From: Brassica napus
Lineage: Eukaryota > Streptophyta > Magnoliopsida > Brassicales > Brassicaceae
Assembly: GCF_020379485.1 (NCBI RefSeq)
Contig: NW_026014861.1
Location: forward strand, 541,000-604,999
Direction of reading: 5' to 3'
Length of the DNA: 64,000 nt
Below the pieces are notes generated by a model that was not told the DNA's origin, ran no database searches, and was given only the letters and a program-made list of their open reading frames with translations. The position numbers were made by a program, and so were the translations under genes. Shown here one piece after another: positions 8,485 through 20,000 of the stretch (position 1 is the first letter of the stretch; the number at the start of each line of letters is the position of its first letter).

Positions 8485-10666
8485 TGGTATCAGAGCCAGG
8501 TTCATCAGAACTTGGTTCCAGCTTCCGCATATACATCGCAAGCCTAGTCTCATCTCAAATCCAAGCCATTGAAGATCTGTCCTTTTGGTTCTCTCTCTTC
8601 AAGAAGAAGGTGTATGAAGCCAAGGAGGTTTATCATGGTCGTGCCTCCTCTCTCCAGTCCATTAAAGGTGTGTCTCAACTCTGGTCCAAGCTGAAACCAT
8701 TCAAGAAGAAAGCTTTCCCCTTGTTCCTGAAGTTGGTGACTTGGAGCTGTGAAGAAAGGTGGAGCCTTTTGAGTTGTGGTTTCAAGGAGAAGGTTATGAA
8801 CACAAGGAGAGGGTGTTGGGTGACCATCCAGCTCTCTTACCCATCAGATTCGTGACCTATAACCAAGGAGGCTCAAGGAACCAGCTCAGGTTCCTTGGTT
8901 GTAAGCTAATCCTAAACCTTCTTGATATGAGCTTGTGATTGAAACTGGTTGTGTGTTGTGTTGTGTAGTGTTGCAATCCGTGGGTTCTTGATATGAAATG
9001 CTATATTGTATTGTCTAGTTCAGTCCCAGGATGCTTTAAGAGTCTTGTTTGATGTTGAGAAATAAAATGCTTACCCGGTTTGGTTATGATTGTGCTAGGA
9101 TGTTAGAAACTGTCTAAATCCTATTAGCTTTCATTAAACTGAAATCACTTAAGGTTTTGCATTGTCTGATGTTGATTGATGATTAATATTGCTTTGCCTC
9201 AGTTATAAGTGATGTGTGTTAGGATAATAGAAAGCATTGGCTGATCTTATTGCATACATGAGCTAGAAACTGATTAAGGTCACAGCATATTGTCATCTTG
9301 TTGCTGCCTTAACATTGAGCACATAGATGGATGTCTATGATTGCGGATTAAGGCAGGGTTGATTGCCTAAGTAGCTTGTCTTGAATCTGATTTGATCTTG
9401 CTTGTACTTAGAGAGATTGCTTGCAAAGATGTGAACTTGATAATGCTTGTTTCAATCTGTTGCATAGCTTGTGACATTGGAGATCAAACTTGATGATTAG
9501 TCAAGGATTGATCCCAATGCTTGTGTCTTATCTTTGCTGGAGTTTGAGTGAAGTTTCAGGTTCACAAGATGTGCTCTCTGTCCATCACCAATCCGAGCAG
9601 AAGAGGAAGACTTTACCCATTGGGAATGGTCGCTGTGGTGTGTGTGTGGATACACAAGGCGAGTGGTCATCACCTAAGTCTAGAGGAGACCGGTGACCAG
9701 AAGGCATTGGAGATAAAGGGAAGGGTTGATCAGTGGTTGAAGCGCACTCTATGAGATGTTGCGCTCCTGATCTTAAGGCTCATTGAGGCTCACTTCAAGC
9801 TTGGACCCATACTCAATCCAAGCTTGAGGAGGGGAGCAAAGTGAGCCACCTGATGATCCTGTTGCTCAATGACCTGTGTTAGTCAAGGCCATTGCAAGCT
9901 GATCATTGAGTGATCCAGCCGAAGTGGAGGGAAGAAGAAAGTCACTCAACAAGCTAGTGTGAGATGCTTGGAGAGTGGGCTGAGGTATCTCCTCAGTGCA
10001 ATGGTGATGTAGTGGAGGATTCAAGCATCAAGTCTGAAAGAGATGGAGGTGCTCTCCACAAGGCTTATCATGGAGCTAACATGCGCTCACTATCAAGCTT
10101 GGACCTTTCATATACTCGGTCTCAAGCTTGAGGGGGAGTGTGGATGAGCTTGCATGATAAGAGAAGGAGCTGTTAAGCTCAGCAAGTGAGGGATTCAAGT
10201 GGTGTGTGAAGAGCAGCCACTCCACAACATTTAAACAAGGGAGTAAACCTGATCAATCTCTTTATATTCATTCATGATAGGTTTATCTCTTGAGAACTGA
10301 TACACTTGTGGAATGATGTATCAGGTACCTTACTTGGAGACTCAATGGAGAAGATCAGGTCGTTCCTAGCCTTTCAAGATGGCATGAAGTCAGGTGAAAG
10401 GGGGAGACACTAAGCCGGTTCTATAGAAGAGTCTAAGAAGGTGTGGTGAAGTGAAGAGGCCGTGATCCAGAGCCTATGTGCCTAAACCTCAGTGATACTA
10501 AGGCACATAAGCTCACTGGCCAATCCCTAGGCCTTGAAGGCTCTACTCTTTTTCCCTCATCAAGGTTTTGTCCCAAAGGGTTTTCCTTGGTGAGGTTTTT
10601 AATGAGAGAGTTCTTCAAGGTTCCAAGCTTGGCTTAGGATCACCTAGAGTCAAGCTTGAGGGGGAG
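8485..10666 (+). other. Element C internal region, copy 1 (non-coding)
   Basis: Starts with the primer binding site (8485-8500) and ends with the hairpin module (10555-10595 and 10624-10658) and polypurine tract. A 123-codon frame begins at the ATG inside the binding-site region, but it matches no copia protein and does not hold in related elements E and H, so I do not call it a gene. A roughly 200-bp module at 9370-9590, shared with E and H, contains a hairpin (9482-9513). Two extra hairpin/polypurine-like modules lie at 9796-9836 and 10094-10140. Confidence 0.88.
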
Positions 10667-11666
10667 TGTTGACTTGAAGAAAGAAATGGAGCCAATGGAG
10701 GAGTTGGGTTGAGTTTGGGTCTTGAGCAAGAATAGGGCAAGACCTTCGGAGATTGTCTATCAAGGCTTTAGGAGTGTTCAGGAGTGTCCAGAAGTATCCA
10801 AATGAGGTGTGCAAAGTTAGGGTCAAGTCCAGGAGGGACTTAGACATACTTAGACACCATTTGGAGTCAGTTGGGTGATGGTGCAGAAATAGGGTCGAGC
10901 ATCGGTACGGATGGTACGGACCGTACGAACTTAGGGCGACCAAGATCATGTTCAGACTCAACCATTTGAGAAGATTGGGAGTTGGTGCAAAAATAAGGAG
11001 AGGTACGGACAGGCAGTCCGTACCATCGACCGTACTTGTTCCGGATCAACCTGAAATGAAGCTGTGCAAACTTAGGGCGCAAGAGAAGACAAACCTGAGT
11101 TATCTTGTGACTGTTTGTGGATAAGGGAGAGCTAGGGCGTGGTCAATGACAGGCTGTCTTTGAGCTGTAGAGGAAAAGCAGCCTTGACCATGTATCTAGC
11201 CATCTTTGTGAATAAGGTTCATGGGAGCCTTAAGGGAACCAATCAGGAGCCAGCCCTTGCTTTGACCAGTTTGAATCAACCAATCAGCATCCATCACATC
11301 CTCAGCAACCCACCAGACTCCATCCTAGCCATCTATTTCAATTCAGTCATTTCTATCCATTAGATTAAGGGTTTATGAGTTTGCAATGTGTAAAGCTTAT
11401 AAATAAGCTATGTATGGACGTTTTTGTGTCTCTCAAGAGAGTGAGGGGGATTTCCCCTCCTCCTTCATAATACAAAGTGTGTTCTTGGATAAGAATCCCT
11501 CAAACTACCCCTTTCTTATACTTAAATCTCTTAATCTCTCTAAATCTCTTGTTTCTGTCCAAGTTCATACTGTTTTCATCAGACCTTTCTCTCTTCAGTT
11601 CAAGCTCTCATTTCGCCCTTAGTGGCTTGTTCTCACACACACAGCCTGAGCTCTGAAAACCTAACA
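10667..11666 (+). repeat. Element C LTR 2 (shared middle LTR)
   Basis: 1000 bp. It serves as 3' LTR of copy 1 and 5' LTR of copy 2. Private variants include CACATCC near 11295 and GTAGAGG near 11167. Confidence 0.95.
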
Positions 11667-13848
11667 TGGTATCAGAGCCAGGTTCATCAGAACTTGGTTC
11701 CAGCTTCCGCATATACATCGCAAGCCTAGTCTCATCTCAAATCCAAGCCATTGAAGATCTGTCCTTTTGGTTCTCTCTCTTCAAGAAGAAGGTGTATGAA
11801 GCCAAGGAGGTTTATCATGGTCGTGCCTCCTCTCTCCAGTCCATTAAAGGTGTGTCTCAACTCTGGTCCAAGCTGAAACCATTCAAGAAGAAAGCTTTCC
11901 CCTTGTTCCTGAAGTTGGTGACTTGGAGCTGTGAAGAAAGGTGGAGCCTTTTGAGTTGTGGTTTCAAGGAGAAGGTTATGAACACAAGGAGAGGGTGTTG
12001 GGTGACGATCCAGCTCTCTTACCCATCAGATTCGTGACCTATAACCAAGGAGGCTCAAGGAACCAGCTCAGGTTCCTTGGTTGTAAGCTAATCCTAAACC
12101 TTCTTGATATGAGCTTGTGATTGAAACTGGTTGTGTGTTGTGTTGTGTAGTGTTGCAATCCGTGGGTTCTTGATATGAAATGCTATATTGTATTGTCTAG
12201 TTCAGTCCCAGGATGCTTTAAGAGTCTTGTTTGATGTTGAGAAATAAAATGCTTACCCGGTTTGGTTATGATTGTGCTAGGATGTTAGAAACTGTCTAAA
12301 TCCTATTAGCTTTCATTAAACTGAAATCACTTAAGGTTTTGCATTGTCTGATGTTGATTGATGATTAATATTGCTTTGCCTCAGTTATAAGTGATGTGTG
12401 TTAGGATAATAGAAAGCATTGGCTGATCTTATTGCATACATGAGCTAGAAACTGATTAAGGTCACAGCATATTGTCATCTTGTTGCTGCCTTAACATTGA
12501 GCACATAGATGGATGTCTATGATTGCGGATTAAGGCAGGGTTGATTGCCTAAGTAGCTTGTCTTGAATCTGATTTGATCTTGCTTGTACTTAGAGAGATT
12601 GCTTGCAAAGATGTGAACTTGATAATGCTTGTTTCAATCTGTTGCATAGCTTGTGACATTGGAGATCAAACTTGATGATTAGTCAAGGATTGATCCCAAT
12701 GCTTGTGTCTTATCTTTGCTGGAGTTTGAGTGAAGTTTCAGGTTCACAAGATGTGCTCTCTGTCCATCACCAATCCGAGCAGAAGAGGAAGACTTTACCC
12801 ATTGGGAATGGTCGCTGTGGTGTGTGTGTGGATACACAAGGCGAGTGGTCATCACCTAAGTCTAGAGGAGACCGGTGACCAGAAGGCATTGGAGATAAAG
12901 GGAAGGGTTGATCAGTGGTTGAAGCGCACTCTATGAGATGTTGCGCTCCTGATCTTAAGGCTCATTGAGGCTCACTTCAAGCTTGGACCCATACTCAATC
13001 CAAGCTTGAGGAGGGGAGCAAAGTGAGCCACCTGATGATCCTGTTGCTCAATGACCTGTGTTAGTCAAGGCCATTGCAAGCTGATCATTGAGTGATCCAG
13101 CCGAAGTGGAGGGAAGAAGAAAGTCACTCAACAAGCTAGTGTGAGATGCTTGGAGAGTGGGCTGAGGTATCTCCTCAGTGCAATGGTGATGTAGTGGAGG
13201 ATTCAAGCATCAAGTCTGAAAGAGATGGAGGTGCTCTCCACAAGGCTTATCATGGAGCTAACATGCGCTCACTATCAAGCTTGGACCTTTCATATACTCG
13301 GTCTCAAGCTTGAGGGGGAGTGTGGATGAGCTTGCATGATAAGAGAAGGAGCTGTTAAGCTCAGCAAGTGAGGGATTCAAGTGGTGTGTGAAGAGCAGCC
13401 ACTCCACAACATTTAAACAAGGGAGTAAACCTGATCAATCTCTTTATATTCATTCATGATAGGTTTATCTCTTGAGAACTGATACACTTGTGGAATGATG
13501 TATCAGGTACCTTACTTGGAGACTCAATGGAGAAGATCAGGTCGTTCCTAGCCTTTCAAGATGGCATGAAGTCAGGTGAAAGGGGGAGACACTAAGCCGG
13601 TTCTATAGAAGAGTCTAAGAAGGTGTGGTGAAGTGAAGAGGCCGTGATCCAGAGCCTATGTGCCTAAACCTCAGTGATACTAAGGCACATAAGCTCACTG
13701 GCCAATCCCTAGGCCTTGAAGGCTCTACTCTTTTTCCCTCATCAAGGTTTTGTCCCAAAGGGTTTTCCTTGGTGAGGTTTTTAATGAGAGAGTTCTTCAA
13801 GGTTCCAAGCTTGGCTTAGGATCACCTAGAGTCAAGCTTGAGGGGGAG
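11667..13848 (+). other. Element C internal region, copy 2 (non-coding)
   Basis: 2182 bp and almost identical to 8485-10666. I noticed one difference (GACGATCC near 12006 versus GACCATCC near 8824). It holds the same binding site, conserved module and repeated hairpin/polypurine modules, shifted by 3182 bp. Confidence 0.9.
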
Positions 13849-14848
13849 TGTTGACTTGAAGAAAGAAATGGAGCCAATGGAGGAGTTGGGTTGAGTTTGG
13901 GTCTTGAGCAAGAATAGGGCAAGACCTTCGGAGATTGTCTATCAAGGCTTTAGGAGTGTTCAGGAGTGTCCAGAAGTATCCAAATGAGGTGTGCAAAGTT
14001 AGGGTCAAGTCCAGGAGGGACTTAGACATACTTAGACACCATTTGGAGTCAGTTGGGTGATGGTGCAGAAATAGGGTCGAGCATCGGTACGGATGGTACG
14101 GACCGTACGAACTTAGGGCGACCAAGATCATGTTCAGACTCAACCATTTGAGAAGATTGGGAGTTGGTGCAAAAATAAGGAGAGGTACGGACAGGCAGTC
14201 CGTACCATCGACCGTACTTGTTCCGGATCAACCTGAAATGAAGCTGTGCAAACTTAGGGCGCAAGAGAAGACAAACCTGAGTTATCTTGTGACTGTTTGT
14301 GGATAAGGGAGAGCTAGGGCGTGGTCAATGACAGGCTGTCTTTGAGCTGTAAAGGAAAAGCAGCCTTGACCATGTATCTAGCCATCTTTGTGAATAAGGT
14401 TCATGGGAGCCTTAAGGGAACCAATCAGGAGCCAGCCCTTGCTTTGACCTGTTTGAATCAACCAATCAGCATCCATCACGTCCTCAGCAACCCACCAGAC
14501 TCCATCCTAGCCATCTATTTCAATTCAGTCATTTCTATCCATTAGATTAAGGGTTTATGAGTTTGCAATGTGTAAAGCTTATAAATAAGCTATGTATGGA
14601 CGTTTTTGTGTCTCTCAAGAGAGTGAGGGGGATTTCCCCTCCTCCTTCATAATACAAAGTGTGTTCTTGGATAAGAATCCCTCAAACTACCCCTTTCTTA
14701 TACTTAAATCTCTTAATCTCTCTAAATCTCTTGTTTCTGTCCAAGTTCATACTGTTTTCATCAGACCTTTCTCTCTTCAGTTCAAGCTCTCATTTCGCCC
14801 TTAGTGGCTTGTTCTCACACACACAGCCTGAGCTCTGAAAACCTAACA
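13849..14848 (+). repeat. Element C LTR 3
   Basis: 1000 bp, ending AACCTAACA directly before the TSD TGTAT. Private variant GACCTGTTTG near 14447. Confidence 0.95.
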
Positions 14849-16218
14849 TGTATCTTAGGCAAACATTGTAAGAATGTGTTTCCAAAATCTTCAACAGTTT
14901 ATGAAAATTGCTTTGATTTAATTCATTCTGATGTGTGGACTGCACCTTGTTTGTCAAGGGATAATTATAAATACTTGGTCACATTCATTGATGAAAAATC
15001 CAAATACACCTGGTTAACCTTAATTCAAACCAAAGATAGGGTACTTGATGCATTTAAAAACTTTCAAGCTTATGTGACTAACCATTATCATGCAAAGATT
15101 AAAATTTTTAGATCAGATAATGGAGGAGAGTATACAAGCTTGGCATTCAAGCAGCACCTAGCTCAGCATGGAGTACTTCATCAAACTAGTTGCCCATATA
15201 CTCCTCAGCAAAATGGTGTGGCTGAGAGAAAGAACAGGCATCTAATGGAAGTGGCAAGGTCTCTCATGCTTCAAGCAAATGTTCCCAAGAAGTTTTGGAG
15301 TGATGCTGTCTCCACAGCATGTTATCTGATCAACAGGACCCCTACCAAAGTCTTGGATGAACACGCTCCATTTGAAGTATTGAACAAACACAAGCCGGTT
15401 CTAGATTACTTGAGAGTCTTTGGATGCTTGTGTTATGTGTTGATCCCGGGAGAGCTGCGCAACAAGCTTGAAGCTAGAAGCACCAAAGCCATGTTTATTG
15501 GATATTCAACCACTCAAAAGGGTTATAGATGTTATGATCCTGTCACAAGAAGAGTACTTACATCTAGAGATGTAAAGTTCATTGAATCCCGTGGGTATTA
15601 TGATGAGAAGAATCAGGAAGACTTGAAGGATCTCACCTCAGATAAGGCTGGGGTGTTAAGGATTATCCTAGAAGGGCTAGGGATCAAGATGTCCCAGGAT
15701 CAGAACTCTGGTCAAAGGGGACAACATGGAGACTCTCACCATGATCGTGAGGGGGGAAATGAGCCTGAAGTTCAAGAAAGTGGCCAAGAAGGAGCCGGCT
15801 TGAATGAGGAAGGAATGGAGACAAGTTTAGGCCGAGATGGAGCCGTCTTGAATCAGGAACAAAGGGAGATGAGTTCAGGCTCTCACAATCAAGGTGAGCA
15901 GGAACAAAGAGAAGTAGAAGCATCAGTTGAGGATGTAGAAGAAGAACCGGATGTTCAAGAGCAAGTTGTGAGAGTTCAACAACCAGAACTGAGGAGAAGC
16001 ACAAGAGTGAGGAAGGATCCTTCCTCTTGGGTAAACACGAGAGTGTACTACAATGCCCAAGCAGTGGAGCATCCTTCTCAAGCTGTGTGCTCCTTTGCTC
16101 AATATCCTAAAGCACATTGCGCATTTATGGTAAATCTGGATGAGGGTTATATCCCAAGAAGCTATGAAGAGGCAATACAAGACAAGGAGTGGAAGGAATC
16201 AGTTGGAGCTGAGGCAGG
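14849..16218 (+). pseudogene. Host copia: integrase and linker
   Basis: In-phase continuation of 6704-7484 after one TSD copy. It reads ILGKHCKNVFPKSS, integrase motifs IHSDVW, FRSDNGGEY and GVAERKNR (all three catalytic acidic residues visible), an acidic linker, and RRSTRVRKDPSSWVNTRVYY to EWKESVGAEAG. It is interrupted by element D, with TSD copy GCAGG at 16214-16218. The frame is otherwise open, so the host pol was not obviously decayed here when D inserted. The frame running on to 16279 is read-through into the D LTR. Confidence 0.92.
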
Positions 16219-16521
16219 TATGAGATTTAAGGATATAAATGATTATCTGAGTTTAGAAAGGATTATAGAAGGAGAATAAGAGATTAAGAGACAGATTAGA
16301 GACTAATGGAGAATCATAATGAAATGAGTAAAGAGAGAGATTGTTTAGAACTGTCTAATCTTATTATGAGATGAGGTTACAATATTTATAGAAGAGGCAT
16401 TAGGGTTTACAAGTCAAGAGAAAGCAGCACTAGTCATAAGCATGTGAAGTCAAGCCAAAGGGGGGAGCGTCTCTTTTGAATTCACGGATGGTAAGGCTCA
16501 CACGCTTGGCCTTTACAGCCT
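16219..16521 (-). repeat. Element D 3' LTR, truncated
   Basis: Matches 25169-25471 in the same orientation, then stops at CAGCCTGTCC and is fused to the middle of the E LTR. GTCC is shared by both parents at the joint. Confidence 0.9.
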
Positions 16522-17036
16522 GTCCCTTGCTGTAAAGTAAAAGCAAAAGGAGACCATGTATCTAGCAAAAGAAGTGGGCAGATTCATGGGAGCCTTTAGC
16601 TAGCCAATAAGGAGCCAACCTTCCCTTGACCAGATTCAAATGGACCAATTATCCATCAGGAAGAGTCAGCCACGACCAAGACCATCTTTCCATCTCATCC
16701 ATCCATTTAAATTCAAGTTATAACAGCCCTTAGATTTAGGTTTATGATTGCAAGTTGTAAAGAGCATATATAAGCTCATAAGTGATGTTTTGTAACTCTT
16801 AAGTGAGTAAGGGGGTTTCCCCTCTCCTTCTCTAATCTGAAACACTTCTCTTAGTCTCTCTAGTCTCTCATCCTGAATCTCTACACACGTTCTCAGTCTT
16901 GTTACTAATCTCTTAAAACACTTAGACACACAAACACTCATTAAACTTACTTTCTCTCAAATCTCTTCCAAGCACTCTCTCTTTACCCATTTGGGTTTCA
17001 CACACACATACAACCTGAGTACTCTTAATTCTCATA
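16522..17036 (+). repeat. Element E 5' LTR, 5'-truncated
   Basis: 515 bp, colinear with 21686-22200 without length change. It ends CTCATA directly before the primer binding site at 17037-17052. Confidence 0.92.
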
Positions 17037-20000
17037 TGGTATCAGAGCCAGGTTCATTAGAACTTAGTTCCAGCTTCCGCTAAGCTCAAAGCTCACTCCC
17101 ATGCCATTTCCAAACCAAGAAGAAGCTTCATGTTCATTTGGCTGTTCAACCTCTTCAAGAAGAAGGTGTGCTCATCAATGGCGTCCAGAAGCTGTTCTTG
17201 GTCGTTCTCCACTCTCTCATGGTTGTCCTGAAGAAAGAAGGCCATTGGAAGCATGTCCAAGCCATTCCTATTCACTGTCCAAGAAGAAAGGTGAAAGCTT
17301 TCAACTTGTACCTGGTATGGTGACTCAAAAATGAAGAGAGGAGGTGGCTTAGGCATGGTGGGTTCAAGAGAAAGGTCCATGAAAGAAGGAGATGTAGGAG
17401 TTGACACCAACAGCTCGGATCTTCCCATGTACTAAGGAGTTTCAAGGAACTAACACTAGTTCCTTGTCTGTAAGGAAATCTCTTTCTCTTGTATAAAGCT
17501 TGAGTGTATGAACAGGTTGTGATGTTGTGATGTGATTGGAAACCTGAGGATTGTTTAAAAGATTGCTAATATGAAGTTGCTTTAGAATCTGTCCCAGGAT
17601 ACTTTAAGAGTCTTGGATGGGTATTGAAATTGTTTAGTATGCTTAGCTCCGGTTCATAGTGATGCTTGTTGTGATTAATTAAATCTGCTTGCATACATGG
17701 AGTGAAACCGAATTTAAAGCTGTTACATATAGTCTTGTGGCTGTCTTACATTGAAGTATTAGATTCATGTCTAAGTACTGAGTAAAGAAGCTCTTAAGAG
17801 TGCCTAAGTAACTTGTCTTGAATCTGTTAGGATCTCACTTGTACTTAGAGATTTAGCTTGCAAAGAATAGAACTTGATAATGCCTTGTGTCTATCTGTTG
17901 CATTGCTTGTGATATTGGGAATCAAACTTGATAATTTATTAATCAAGATTTGACATCAATACTATTGAAAATGGTTAAATGCTTAATGTCAGTTCTAAAT
18001 TAACTTGTCTTGTTAAGATGATAGGTTATATTATCTAATCATACTTGCTTTCATGAGTTAGAAACTGATTAAGATTAATGCATACTGCCTTGTATTGTTG
18101 CATTTAGATTAAAGTCTAAGTTGCATATTAAGGAGTGTTTAAAATTGCCTAAATACTTTGACTTAAATCTGATAAGGTCTTGCTTAGTATTTAGAGAATG
18201 GTTGCTTGCATAGATAAGAACTTGACATTGTCTTGATTCTATCTAATGCAATAAAGCTTGAGAAATTGGTGATCAAACTTGATGAAGTCAAGGATTGATC
18301 CCAATGCAATTGTGTCTTATCTTTGCTAGAGTTTGAGTGATGTTTCAGGTTCACAAAAGGTGTTCCTAGTTCATCATCAAATCCGAGTTGAAAGAGAAAG
18401 AATGGTGCCCATTGTGTGTTCAATGGAGAGTTATTACAAGAAGGGTGAAGCGCAGATGGTTGTAAAACTCACTTGAAGCTCACTGGTCTTCCTCTTACCA
18501 TTGCAAGTAACTGAAGAAGAAGCCAACCGGGTCTAGGCAGTGGCGTGCCTATTCAAGAGGGTGCTCAAACTAAGACAGAGCACTCTTGGCTGTGTGAAGA
18601 AGAAGGCTACTCTATCAAGGCGGCTTCTATTGTGAGGTGATTGAAGAAGTAGCTGAAGAATCCACAAGCATTCCATCATGGTGGTGAATTCAGAAGGGTG
18701 ATTGCAATAAGAGAAGAAGGAGAAGTAAGGATTCAAGTGGTAACTTTGAGAACCACTCGTCATCATCTTAAACAAGGGAGTAAACCTAATCTCATCTATC
18801 TTAATATGTCTTGATAGGTTTATCTCCTGATTATACTATGTGCTTTCCCTAATTCCATTAAGAGTTTATAGCTTCTAGTAGAATGTCTAGGCTAATTGCA
18901 CTGAAATTGTTTTGCTGCTGCATTGTCTTATTGATAGTAAGTAATGTCTAGAGTCCCAGAATCTCATGTTCTGTTCATTGCATTGTCTTAGGTGTTGTCA
19001 TAGCTTGAATCATCATGAATGTGTTGTAGAATTGAGTAGAATGTCTCTGCTGCTTGCATCATGATTGATAAGTTATTTTGCATACATAAGCATATCTCAT
19101 ACTGTCTAAGTTCAATCCTAGTGTTATCTGATGCTATTGCCTATGTTTAATCCATCAATGAAAGTCTTGCATCAATTAGAAATTGTCTAAGTTGCTTGCA
19201 TCATTGATTCTGATTGAAACTATTGTGCAGAGCTTTAATATTACTAATGGATTGAACCTGTTGCATTCATATAGCTAATGCTTTAAGATTGTGCATTCAT
19301 GTAGTAATGCATTTAAAAATGAGCCTAAATTGCAAATGTACTGATGTAAGCTTGCATTGCATTTAGAGAACTTAATAATAATAATAACCTAGGATGTCAA
19401 TGTATTGTCTAGAACTTGCGTTGTCATTGTTAGAGATTGAAATCTACTTGTCTTGACTCAGTCCAGTTCTGGTTGTTGCTATGCCATAGTTAAATCCATC
19501 AGTGATGTCTTATAAGCATTTAGAAGTATGTCTAAGCTACTTGAATCATTGGCTATGATAAAACCAGTGAGCAATAAGCATGAATTGAGTCGCTCTTGTC
19601 ATCTTGATTGCATAAGTATCATCTAAGACTTCTGTTTCATTTGAATTGAATCTGTTTCATTCATATACTTAGTGTGTAACCTAATGCATTCATCTAGTGT
19701 TGCATTTAAAAAAAAAAAAAACTGAATTGAACCTAAAAGATCAGTGTATTGTTGAAAGCATACATTGTCATTGTTTATTCTTGTCTTGATTGTCTAGCTT
19801 GTTTCAAGTATCATATATTATTGTAGCATTGGTGATCAAACAGGATGGATGATCTTGGTTTGATCCCAATGGGATGATCTGATCTTGCATTGAGTTGTGG
19901 TGGTGTTAGGTACACAAGGGAAGTGATACATGTAACTCGCCATCAACAAAGAATGTAGAGACAAAGGTTTTGTGCCATTGCATATCATCACTTAGACATG

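Larger units (their letters stand above)
7485..14848 (+). mobile_element. Element C: tandem three-LTR non-autonomous retrotransposon
   Basis: Structure LTR-internal-LTR-internal-LTR with an exact 3182-bp period (LTR starts at 7485, 10667 and 13849). Each LTR is 1000 bp and each internal region 2182 bp. A single TSD TGTAT (7480-7484 and 14849-14853) flanks the whole array, so one insertion event was followed or accompanied by duplication. No gag or pol sequence is present. Primer binding site, hairpins and polypurine tract match the autonomous copia elements nearby, so mobilisation in trans is inferred. The copies differ by a few substitutions, which argues against a pure assembly duplicate. 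Confidence 0.93.

Noticed and set aside
8484..8855. 123-codon open frame starting at the ATG within the primer binding site of C (repeated at 11666-12037)
   Set aside because: H has a different frame at the same place and E stops after about 15 codons. The sequences diverge with indels and no protein family is recognisable, so it is probably chance read-through.
16219..16279. Reading the integrase frame on to 16279, and RT from 25657, as protein ends
   Set aside because: Both extensions lie in the D LTR; the TSD GCAGG marks the true borders.
17101..17428. Overlapping small open frames on both strands in the E interior
   Set aside because: Not conserved in C or H, low-complexity Ser/Lys composition, no recognisable domain.
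19708..19721. A14 run considered as the tail of a SINE or LINE insertion
   Set aside because: No flanking duplication and no LINE or SINE body upstream; it lies within continuous E internal sequence.
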